Shown here: positions 1-5,942 of the stretch, piece after piece
Layout of the letters: each line of letters starts with the position of its first letter
How positions within the stretch are numbered: position 1 is the first letter of the stretch
Source: an uncultured Ruminococcus sp.
GTDB taxonomy: Bacteria > Bacillota > Clostridia > Oscillospirales > Ruminococcaceae
NCBI GenBank assembly: GCA_900550695.1
Contig: URTF01000049.1
Location: 1 to 15,527, forward strand
Reading direction: 5' to 3'
Length of the DNA: 15,527 bases
Program-made: the position numbers and the translations under genes
The notes under the pieces: model-generated
Database searches by the model: none
What the model was told of the DNA's origin: nothing
The model's input: the letters and a program-made list of their open reading frames with translations, nothing else

Positions 1-53
1 CCCTGACCTACTGGTTCGTAGCCAGTCACTCTATCCAGCTGAGCTAGCAACGC
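1..53 (-). tRNA. tRNA-Arg (anticodon ACG), cut by the window edge
   Basis: Read on the minus strand, position 53 is the 5' end. The acceptor arm GCGTTGC is followed by TA, a D stem GCTC/GAGT with loop AGCTGGATA, and an anticodon stem ACTGG/CCAGT around the 7-base loop CTACGAA. That loop gives anticodon ACG, which reads arginine CGN codons after deamination of A34. The variable loop AGGTC and the first four bases of the T arm are present. The remaining T arm and the 3' acceptor strand lie outside the window, so acceptor pairing cannot be checked. Confidence 0.93.
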
Positions 54-73
54 ATCTTCAATCAGCGTATTTT

Positions 74-102
74 ATTATAGCACTATGCAAGTCATTTGTC
101 AA
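74..102 (-). promoter_or_regulatory. Sigma-A-type promoter of the tRNA-Arg gene
   Basis: On the minus strand a perfect TTGACA (102-97) is followed by a 17-bp spacer and a perfect TATAAT (79-74), placing the transcription start about 15 bases before the tRNA. The DNA upstream is very AT-rich, including an A/T palindrome at 113-133, which could act as an UP element. Consensus boxes are typical of stable RNA genes. Confidence 0.88.
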
Positions 103-189
103 GGGTTTTTGCAAAATTTTTCGGAAAAATTTTTGATGAAATTTCTTGTATGAGAAAAACGGCTGTTCTGCGTACTTTTTTAATTTTGA

Positions 190-218
190 TTGACTTTTAA
201 ATATAAATGTGATAGAAT
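190..218 (+). promoter_or_regulatory. Promoter of the alpha/beta hydrolase gene
   Basis: TTGACT at 190-195, a 17-bp spacer and TAGAAT at 213-218 with a TGn extension at 210-212. The promoter overlaps the most upstream in-frame ATG (190), which is why that ATG is rejected as the start and the ATG at 265 is used. Confidence 0.8.
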
Positions 219-264
219 TAAAAAAACGGACTTGACCTCTTTTTTACAGAAAGGTTGGATAAAA

Positions 265-1221
265 ATGAAAAAATCAGTAAAGGTGATTCTTTCCGCAGCC
301 GCAGCGATAACAGCAATATGCGCAGTCGCAGCGAAGCTTTTCTGCGATTATTCGCTCAAAGCAGGGGAGAAAGGCTTCACTGTCGATAAACTTCCACAGA
401 ATACCAAGAAAGAAACCGATGAAAAGCGTGATATCCTCAAAAACCGCACCAAGGAATATACCGAGTGGTTCAAGGCTCACTCCGAGGACGTTTTCCTGCT
501 CACAAAAAGCGGCATAAAAGTCCACGCCGTTCTGAGCATGGCTGAAAAACATTCACGCAAGTACATTATAATGTGCCACGGCTACAAGGGCAGCGCATAT
601 AACCTCGGTTTTCAGGCTTATAACTTCACCAAAATGGGATATAATGTCCTCGCAATAGACGGCAGAGCATCGGGCAGAACAGAGGGCAGCTATATCGGTA
701 TGGGATATCTCGAAAAATCCGACCTCAAAGGCTATGTGAACTTTATTCTTGCCCGTGATCCGCAGGCGCAGATAGCTCTGTACGGCATCTCAATGGGCGC
801 AGCTGAGGTAATGATGGCTTCCGCAGACGGTCTGCCGCAGAATGTCAAGGCTATTGTCGAGGACAGCGGCTATTCCGATGTAAAGTCGGTGCTGAAACGT
901 CAGACGCGCGATACGCTGCATATTTTCCCCGACCCGATAGTGTTCCTTGCTTCGCTCTATGCAAAGTTCGTCATCGGTCTTGACTTCAAAAAGGCAAGCG
1001 CCGTTGAAGCCGTAAAAAATACAAATATCCCGATACTCTTTATTCAGGGCACGGAGGATAAGTGCGTACCGTTTGAAATGTTCGATACCTTGTATAAGAG
1101 CTGCGCAAGCGAAAAGGAAACCTACGTTGTCGAGGGCGCAGACCATATGCAGTGTGATGTGATCTGTCCCGAAAAATACTACCGCACGGTCGATGATTTC
1201 CTCAGCAAATATATAAAGTAA
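265..1221 (+). CDS. Alpha/beta hydrolase (serine hydrolase, YqkD-like), membrane-anchored or exported
   Basis: A 318-residue alpha/beta-hydrolase fold protein of the S9/S33-like type, near the length of Bacillus YqkD-type hydrolases. The nucleophile elbow is G-I-S-M-G with Ser176. The oxyanion-side motif HGYKG starts at residue 105, the probable acid is Asp265 (in QGTED) and the catalytic histidine is His294 (in GADH), so the triad looks intact. Residues 1-30 are a positively charged start (MKK) plus a hydrophobic stretch, so an N-terminal anchor or uncleaved signal is likely. The start at 265 is chosen because AGAAAGG lies 10 bases upstream and the promoter covers the longer alternative. The gene is monocistronic, convergent with ispE, and ends at a shared terminator. 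The substrate (ester, amide or peptide) cannot be told from sequence. Confidence 0.85.
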   Translation: MKKSVKVILSAAAAITAICAVAAKLFCDYSLKAGEKGFTVDKLPQNTKKETDEKRDILKNRTKEYTEWFKAHSEDVFLLTKSGIKVHAVLSMAEKHSRKYIIMCHGYKGSAYNLGFQAYNFTKMGYNVLAIDGRASGRTEGSYIGMGYLEKSDLKGYVNFILARDPQAQIALYGISMGAAEVMMASADGLPQNVKAIVEDSGYSDVKSVLKRQTRDTLHIFPDPIVFLASLYAKFVIGLDFKKASAVEAVKNTNIPILFIQGTEDKCVPFEMFDTLYKSCASEKETYVVEGADHMQCDVICPEKYYRTVDDFLSKYIK

Positions 1222-1226
1222 AAAAT

Positions 1227-1268
1227 AATGCGTTTTCATTGCAAATTGCTTTGAAAACGCATTTTTAT
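1227..1268. terminator. Bidirectional intrinsic terminator between the hydrolase gene and ispE
   Basis: A perfect 12-bp stem (AATGCGTTTTCA at 1227-1238 with its complement at 1252-1263) around a 13-base loop. A T-rich run follows on the plus strand (1262-1270) and an A run at 1221-1225 gives a U tract on the minus strand. It can therefore stop both converging transcripts. Confidence 0.88.
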
Positions 1269-1282
1269 TTCTTCGGAAATAA

Positions 1283-2134
1283 TTATTCAATTCCTTTTTC
1301 GGCAAACTCGCATATCTCGGCGAAGAAACCGAGTTCGGAAAGCTTTTTCCTACAGCTTTCAGCATTTTTTCGGTCGGAGAATAAACCGAATACAGCCGAA
1401 CCGCTTCCGCTCATCTGTGAAAGCGATGCTCCGCCGTTTTTCATCTCCGAAATTAAAGCTTCGACTTCGGTATTTCCCGAAACAGCTTCAAAATCGTTGG
1501 AGCAAAGCCTTGCCCAGCTTTCAAATCCGCCGCTGAAGTCGGAAACCTCCCACGGGGAATGTTTTATCTCTGTGCTGTCGATCTTGGCGTAGGCTTCTTT
1601 GGTGGAAACACCGAGCTTTCCCTTTGCGATAAGAACACATTCACATTCAAGCGGCGAAAGGGGAGTTATCACCTCGCCGATGCCCTCGCAAAGCGCCGTT
1701 CCGCCCACTATGCAGAACGGAATGTCTGCACCGACCGAAGCGCCTATTCTGCAGAGGTCTTTCTGCGGAAGCTTAGTGCCGAAAAGCGTGTCAAGACAGC
1801 ATATAACAGCGGCGGCATCGGCACTTCCTCCGCCGAGTCCCGCTTCGGACGGGATATGCTTTTCAACAGTTATCTTAACGCCCTTGTCGGCAATATCGGC
1901 GAAGCGGAAAAATTCACGGGCGGCTTTGTATGCGATGTTCCGGTTGCCCGATGGTATCCCGTTCCCGCAGATCACTTCAATTTCGGCTGAATCTGTTTTT
2001 TCAACGGTAACAACATCGTGAAGCGAAATGCTCTGCATAATGCTCCGCAGGCTGTGATAGCCGTTCGGAAGTCTGCCCGTGATATTGAGGGTCAGATTTA
2101 TCTTTGCATTCGCCTTTACAGAAAGCTTATCCAT
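1283..2134 (-). CDS. ispE: 4-diphosphocytidyl-2-C-methyl-D-erythritol kinase
   Basis: A GHMP-family kinase of 283 residues, the usual IspE length. It phosphorylates the 2-hydroxyl of CDP-methylerythritol with ATP in the cytosolic non-mevalonate (MEP) isoprenoid pathway. The N-terminal AKINL motif holds the probable catalytic Lys11. The GHMP ATP-binding loop PSEAGLGGGSADAAA spans residues 95-109, the catalytic aspartate is Asp137 in GADIPF, and the C-terminal glycine motif MSGSGSAVFG is at 241-250. It is the last gene of an lrp-aminotransferase-ispE operon; its ATG lies inside the end of the aminotransferase gene (8-base overlap) with only a weak Shine-Dalgarno (AAAGAA), so translational coupling is likely. 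Nothing in the reading frame looks broken. Confidence 0.95.
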   Translation of the reverse strand: MDKLSVKANAKINLTLNITGRLPNGYHSLRSIMQSISLHDVVTVEKTDSAEIEVICGNGIPSGNRNIAYKAAREFFRFADIADKGVKITVEKHIPSEAGLGGGSADAAAVICCLDTLFGTKLPQKDLCRIGASVGADIPFCIVGGTALCEGIGEVITPLSPLECECVLIAKGKLGVSTKEAYAKIDSTEIKHSPWEVSDFSGGFESWARLCSNDFEAVSGNTEVEALISEMKNGGASLSQMSGSGSAVFGLFSDRKNAESCRKKLSELGFFAEICEFAEKGIE

Positions 2135-3308
2135 TGTTCTTTTTGAGGTCGTCGAGGTATTCTCTTATCGCTTCAACAGCGGTTTTGAGATGCTGGAGCG
2201 AATAAGCGTAGGAAACTCTTATGTAACCCTCTCCGCAATCTCCGAACGCATCGCCCGGAACGACTGCTACCTTGTGCTTGTAAAGGAGATCCTCGCAGAA
2301 CTGCTGGCTCGTAAGTCCCGTTGACTTTATGCAGGGGAAAACATAGAACGCACCGCCCGGTTCAAAGCAGGTAAGACCAAGCTCGTTGAAAGCGTTGACA
2401 ATGTATCTGCGGCGCATATCGTATTCTTTTACCATTGCCTGAACGTCGTCATCGCACTTTTCAAGCGCATCGACAGCGGCATACTGCGAAACTGTAGGGG
2501 AACACATTATTGCGTACTGGTGGATCTTGAGCATCTGCGAAACGAGAGGCTTCGGACCTGCAAGATATCCAAGACGCCAGCCTGTCATTGCAAATGCCTT
2601 TGAAAAGCCGTTTACATAGATAGTTCTTTCCTGCATACCGTCGATCTCGGCAATGGAAACGTGCTTGCCGTGATAGGAAAGCTCGGAGTAAATTTCGTCC
2701 GTGAGAACGAGGATATTCGTTCCCCGAAGAACGTCGGCAACGGCTTCAAGCTCGGGTCTTGTCATAATTGCACCCGTCGGATTGTTCGGGAACGGCAGGA
2801 TAAGAAGCTTTGTTTTATCGGTGATCTTTGCACGAAGAGCCTCGGCTGTGAGCTTGAAGTTGTCCTCGGGCTTGGTTTCGATAACAACGGGAACACCGTG
2901 CATAAGGTCAACGATAGGCTTGTAGCATACGAAAGACGGCTCAACAACGAGGACTTCATCACCGGGATCAACAACGGCTCTTATGCAGAGGTCGATAGCC
3001 TCCGAACCGCCGACAGTTACGATTATCTCGTCCTTAGGGTCATATTTAAGGTCATATTTGCGTTCAAGATATTTTGAGATCGCACAGCGGAGCTCGAGAA
3101 GTCCCGCATTTGCGGTGTAAACTGTCTTGCCCTGCTGGAGAGTGGTTATAGCCTTGCTGCGTATCGTCCACGGAGTGGCAAAGTCGGGTTCGCCGACACC
3201 GAGCGAGATGACCCCCTCCATCGAGTTTGCAATATCAAAAAATTTACGGATTCCCGACGGCTTTATCTCCTTGCACTTGTCGGAAAGTATTCGGTCATAG
3301 TCCATCAT
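2127..3308 (-). CDS. Class I/II PLP-dependent aminotransferase (AlaT/PatA-like)
   Basis: A 393-residue fold-type I aminotransferase. The PLP lysine is Lys237 in SKAFAMTGWRLG; the cofactor pocket includes PNNPTG (174-179, Asn176) and TDEIY (Asp204, Tyr207). Arg364 in YIRVSYA is the likely substrate-carboxylate ligand. Family members transfer amino groups between an amino acid and 2-oxoglutarate or pyruvate. The adjacent upstream Lrp-type regulator recalls the Bacillus yugG-yugH pair, whose aminotransferase is reported to act in alanine synthesis, so alanine or aromatic substrates are plausible but unproven. The ATG at 3308 overlaps the regulator's TGA by four bases (ATGA) and has AAAGGAG 12 bases upstream. 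A second ATG directly follows but is farther from that site. Confidence 0.9.
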   Translation of the reverse strand: MMDYDRILSDKCKEIKPSGIRKFFDIANSMEGVISLGVGEPDFATPWTIRSKAITTLQQGKTVYTANAGLLELRCAISKYLERKYDLKYDPKDEIIVTVGGSEAIDLCIRAVVDPGDEVLVVEPSFVCYKPIVDLMHGVPVVIETKPEDNFKLTAEALRAKITDKTKLLILPFPNNPTGAIMTRPELEAVADVLRGTNILVLTDEIYSELSYHGKHVSIAEIDGMQERTIYVNGFSKAFAMTGWRLGYLAGPKPLVSQMLKIHQYAIMCSPTVSQYAAVDALEKCDDDVQAMVKEYDMRRRYIVNAFNELGLTCFEPGGAFYVFPCIKSTGLTSQQFCEDLLYKHKVAVVPGDAFGDCGEGYIRVSYAYSLQHLKTAVEAIREYLDDLKKNNG

Positions 3309-3784
3309 GGAGAAACGAAACTCCTTTCATCTTTGTCATCGGCATTTATCATAAAGCCCTTATCCTTGTATTTTTTGAGGAAGAAGTGCGTAGATGTTGA
3401 TACGATGCCCTCAATAGTGGAAAGACGCTGTGCAACGAACAGAGCGATCTCCTTATAGTTTGTGCCGCTTATGGTAACGGCGAGGTCGAATGCGCCCGAC
3501 ATGAGCGTAAGGCTCTCAACTTCTCCGTATGATAAAATTTTCTTGGCAATAGCGTCAAAGCCGAATTCAGCCGTCGGAGTTACCTTTACTGCGATGAATG
3601 CGGTAACGTTGTCCTTGTCTGCGAGTTCGTCATTGAGGATGGCGGAATAGCCCTTTATAACGCCGCTGCTTTCATATTCTTTTATCTTTGCCGCGACCGC
3701 TTCTTCGGTGCTGCCGGTCATTGAGGCGATTTCCTTGTTGGAAAGCCGAGCGTTCTGCTTGAGGAGTTTTAAAATATTGTCCAT
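3305..3784 (-). CDS. Lrp/AsnC-family transcriptional regulator
   Basis: A 159-residue regulator with the family layout: an N-terminal winged helix-turn-helix (about residues 1-50, with SNKEIASMTGSTEEAVAAKI as the HTH core) and a C-terminal RAM ligand-binding domain (about 62-140, including the LMSGAFDLAV stretch). Such proteins form octamers or dimers that sense amino acids and control amino acid genes. It is the first gene of a three-gene operon with an aminotransferase directly downstream, so local and autogenous control is the likely job. The start is supported by AAAGGA nine bases upstream (3799-3794). The C-terminal tail after residue 140 is charged and less conserved in appearance. The effector is unknown. 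Confidence 0.92.
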   Translation of the reverse strand: MDNILKLLKQNARLSNKEIASMTGSTEEAVAAKIKEYESSGVIKGYSAILNDELADKDNVTAFIAVKVTPTAEFGFDAIAKKILSYGEVESLTLMSGAFDLAVTISGTNYKEIALFVAQRLSTIEGIVSTSTHFFLKKYKDKGFMINADDKDERSFVSP

Positions 3785-3810
3785 TACAACCCATCCTTTT
3801 TTTCAGATCT

Positions 3811-3835
3811 GCAGCAAATTTTATCGGTTTGCTGC
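3811..3835. promoter_or_regulatory. Dyad at the start of the lrp-operon transcript (candidate operator or 5' hairpin)
   Basis: A perfect 8-bp inverted repeat, GCAGCAAA (3811-3818) and TTTGCTGC (3828-3835), with a 9-base centre. It begins a few bases downstream of the predicted lrp transcription start. It has no U tract, so it is not a terminator. An autoregulatory Lrp-type operator is the simplest reading, but an RNA hairpin in the 5' leader is also possible. Confidence 0.5.
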
Positions 3836-3845
3836 GATACATATT

Positions 3846-3874
3846 ATTATAGCACATAAGAAAAGCAAAGTCTA
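3846..3874 (-). promoter_or_regulatory. Promoter of the lrp-aminotransferase-ispE operon
   Basis: On the minus strand TAGACT (3874-3869), a 17-bp spacer and a perfect TATAAT (3851-3846) preceded by TGC, an extended -10. The start falls about 55 bases before the regulator's ATG. Confidence 0.75.
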
Positions 3875-3909
3875 CAATTTTTTTTGACATTTTACAAAGG
3901 CTTTTCAAA

Positions 3910-3925
3910 TTGTCATTTCTGACAA
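3910..3925. promoter_or_regulatory. Inverted repeat TTGTCA-N4-TGACAA in a divergent intergenic region
   Basis: A perfect 6-bp dyad with a 4-base centre, about 35 bp upstream of the lrp -35 box and about 110 bp upstream of the -10 of the UPF0237 gene. It has the form of a regulator binding site, but no protein can be assigned. Confidence 0.35.
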
Positions 3926-4036
3926 AAATTACAGCACAAGGTGGAAAAAGAGTTTTCTTATATGATACGTCACAAGTTCGTTAATAATTTAACTTTAAAT
4001 TTGTTTAAATTTAGTCTATTTTTGCGGAAAAGGTTG

Positions 4037-4045
4037 TGATATAAT
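4037..4045 (+). promoter_or_regulatory. Extended -10 promoter of the UPF0237-UPF0210 operon
   Basis: TGATATAAT: a perfect TATAAT at 4040-4045 with a TGn extension. No good -35 box lies 16-18 bp upstream (the DNA there is T/A-rich), as is common with extended -10 promoters. The ATG of the ACT-domain gene follows about 40 bases after the predicted start. Confidence 0.65.
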
Positions 4046-4091
4046 ATCTTGTATATATTGTTTATAAAATTATTTTCGGAGGTTTCTTTCT

Positions 4092-4361
4092 ATGAGAGCT
4101 GTTATAACTGTTGTTGGTAAGGATACAGTCGGTATTCTTGCAAAGGTCAGCGGTATCTGCGCTGAATTCAATGCTAACGTTACCGAAGTGACCCAGAGCG
4201 TACTTCAGGATATGTTCGCTATGATAATGCTTGTTGATATCTCGAAGCTTGACAAGAGCTTTGCGGAGCTTGTTGACAGAATGACCGCTCTCGGGGACAG
4301 CATGGGTCTTAAAATAAATACAATGCACGAAGAGATCTTCAACACGATGCATACCGTCTGA
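4092..4361 (+). CDS. ACT-domain protein, UPF0237 family
   Basis: An 89-residue stand-alone ACT domain. It opens with the ACT signature (RAVITVVGKDTVGILAKVSGICAEF), a beta-strand leading into a D-x-x-G-I-L-A-x-V loop and helix, which in other ACT domains is the amino acid-binding edge. This matches the GcvR-like UPF0237 family by length and motif. A ribosome site GGAGG (4078-4082) lies nine bases before the ATG. It is directly followed, 33 bases on, by the UPF0210 gene; the two families are commonly adjacent in Firmicutes. A small-molecule sensing or regulatory role for its partner is an inference; no function is established to my knowledge. Confidence 0.9.
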   Translation: MRAVITVVGKDTVGILAKVSGICAEFNANVTEVTQSVLQDMFAMIMLVDISKLDKSFAELVDRMTALGDSMGLKINTMHEEIFNTMHTV

Positions 4362-4394
4362 GTGACGTATTTTTCAGAACTGGAGTTATATTAA

Positions 4395-5750
4395 ATGCTT
4401 AATGTACATGATATACTTGAAACAATAAGAATGATACAGGACGAATGTCTTGATATCAGAACGATCACGATGGGCATTTCGCTCCTCGACTGTATCGACA
4501 GCGACATCGACAAGGCTTGTGATAAAATTTACGATAAGATCACGGCCTGCGCAAAGGATCTCGTTAAGGTCGGCGAGGATATCGAAAAGGAATTCGGTGT
4601 TCCTATCATCAATAAGCGTCTTTCCGTTACGCCTATCGCAATGGTTTCCGCTGCCTGCAAGGAAAGCCCCGTAAAGTTTGCGCTTACAATGGAAAAGGCT
4701 GCAAAGGCTGTCGGCGTGAACCTCATCGGCGGATATTCCGCACTCGTTCAGAACGGCTTCGCTGCCGGAGATGAAAAGCTTATCAATTCCATACCCGAGG
4801 CTCTCGCATCGACAAGCTGCGTTTGCTCGTCGGTAAATATCGGCTCAACAAAGAGCGGTATCAACCTTGATGCTGTAAAGCTTATGGGCGGCATCGTCCG
4901 TGAGTGCGCAGAAAAAACCATCGATAACCAGTGCTTCGGTGCTGCAAAGCTCGTTGTTTTCTGCAACTCCGTTGACGATAACCCGTTTATGGCAGGCGCT
5001 TACCACGGTGTCGGTGAGCGTGACTGTATGATAAATGTCGGCGTTTCGGGACCGGGCGTTGTCCGTTCCGCACTTTCCAAGTACCCCGATGCCGATATCA
5101 CACAGATATCCGATATCATCAAAAAGACTGCATATAAGATCACAAGAGTCGGTCAGCTCGTCGGCACAGAGGCTTCAAAGCGTCTCGGCGTTCCGTTCGG
5201 CATCGTTGACCTTTCGCTCGCACCTACTCCTGCAGTCGGCGACTCCGTTGCGCATATCCTCGAAGAGATAGGTCTTGAAAGCTGCGGCTGCTGCGGTACT
5301 ACTGCTGCGCTCGCACTGCTCAATGATGCGGTTAAAAAGGGCGGCGTAATGGCTTGCTCAAAGGTCGGCGGACTTTCGGGCGCATTTATCCCCGTGTCCG
5401 AGGACGCAGGAATGATTGATGCTGCCGTTTGCGGTTCGCTCAAGATAGAAAAGCTCGAAGCTATGACGGCTGTATGCTCCGTTGGTCTTGATATGATAGT
5501 AATTCCGGGCGATACAACTGCGGAAGTCATCTCCGCTATCATCGCCGATGAAGCTGCTATCGGTATGGTAAACAACAAGACCACAGCAGTAAGAGTTATC
5601 CCTGCTATCGGAATGAAGGAAGGCGAGTTCCTCGATTGGGGCGGACTTTTCGGCAAGGGTCCCGTTATGAGCGTAAACAAGTATTCGCCTGCTAAGTTCA
5701 TCAACAGAGGCGGACAGATCCCTGCGCCCCTTCACAGCCTTAAAAACTAA
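4395..5750 (+). CDS. UPF0210 (DUF711) family protein
   Basis: A 451-residue member of the UPF0210/DUF711 family (sometimes labelled 'PFL family protein'), full length. Recognisable family stretches are GGYSALVQNG (112-121), SSVNIGSTKSGIN (145-157), NVGVSGPGVV (214-223) and the cysteine-rich ESCGCCGTTAALALLNDAVKKGG region (295-317). Near the C terminus come the VGLDMIVIPGD stretch and a glycine-rich tail. No signal peptide or membrane segment is seen, so it should be cytosolic. GGAG lies nine bases upstream of the ATG. It is co-transcribed with the UPF0237 ACT protein, which suggests the ACT protein senses or regulates for it. The biochemical activity is not known to me; the conserved CGCCGTT loop would be a natural place to look for a metal or nucleophile. 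Confidence 0.9.
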   Translation: MLNVHDILETIRMIQDECLDIRTITMGISLLDCIDSDIDKACDKIYDKITACAKDLVKVGEDIEKEFGVPIINKRLSVTPIAMVSAACKESPVKFALTMEKAAKAVGVNLIGGYSALVQNGFAAGDEKLINSIPEALASTSCVCSSVNIGSTKSGINLDAVKLMGGIVRECAEKTIDNQCFGAAKLVVFCNSVDDNPFMAGAYHGVGERDCMINVGVSGPGVVRSALSKYPDADITQISDIIKKTAYKITRVGQLVGTEASKRLGVPFGIVDLSLAPTPAVGDSVAHILEEIGLESCGCCGTTAALALLNDAVKKGGVMACSKVGGLSGAFIPVSEDAGMIDAAVCGSLKIEKLEAMTAVCSVGLDMIVIPGDTTAEVISAIIADEAAIGMVNNKTTAVRVIPAIGMKEGEFLDWGGLFGKGPVMSVNKYSPAKFINRGGQIPAPLHSLKN

Positions 5751-5751
5751 A

Positions 5752-5915
5752 GGGAACCTCTAAAAACCTCCCTCACGGTAAATTTTCTACGACTTTGCGC
5801 ATCTTCCGCGTTAGCGAAACTTGAAATACATCAAGTATTTACTGCGTTTCGCTGCCTTGAAGCTGTGCAAAGTCCCAACGAAAATTTGCTCGTGTTCCGG
5901 TTTTTAGAGAACCCC
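5752..5915. repeat. MITE-like long imperfect palindrome (about 164 bp)
   Basis: The ends carry an 11-base inverted repeat, CTCTAAAAACC (5758-5768) with its complement at 5899-5909, just inside GGG/CCC tips. Inside, further blocks pair across the centre: AAATTTTC with GAAAATTT, GACTTTGC with GCAAAGTC, AGCGAAAC with GTTTCGCT, and AAATAC with GTATTT near the middle. The whole element could fold as one long interrupted hairpin. TAAA occurs at both edges (5748-5751 and 5916-5919) and could be a target duplication; the left copy includes the stop codon of the UPF0210 gene. No coding capacity is seen. Confidence 0.75.
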
Positions 5916-5942
5916 TAAATTATATTAGGAGGTCTATGTAAA

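Noticed and set aside
113..133. A/T palindrome upstream of the tRNA promoter as a terminator
   Set aside because: It is made of A and T with a CGG loop, so the stem would be weak; it fits better as AT-rich UP-element DNA.
190..264. Upstream in-frame ATG of the hydrolase gene at 190
   Set aside because: It overlaps the -35 box of a well-formed promoter and has no ribosome site; the ATG at 265 has one and gives a proper N-terminal hydrophobic segment.
5936..5941. ATG-TAA start-stop just ahead of pckA
   Set aside because: It is only three bases from the AGGAGG, too close for efficient initiation, and can arise by chance; not treated as a regulatory element.
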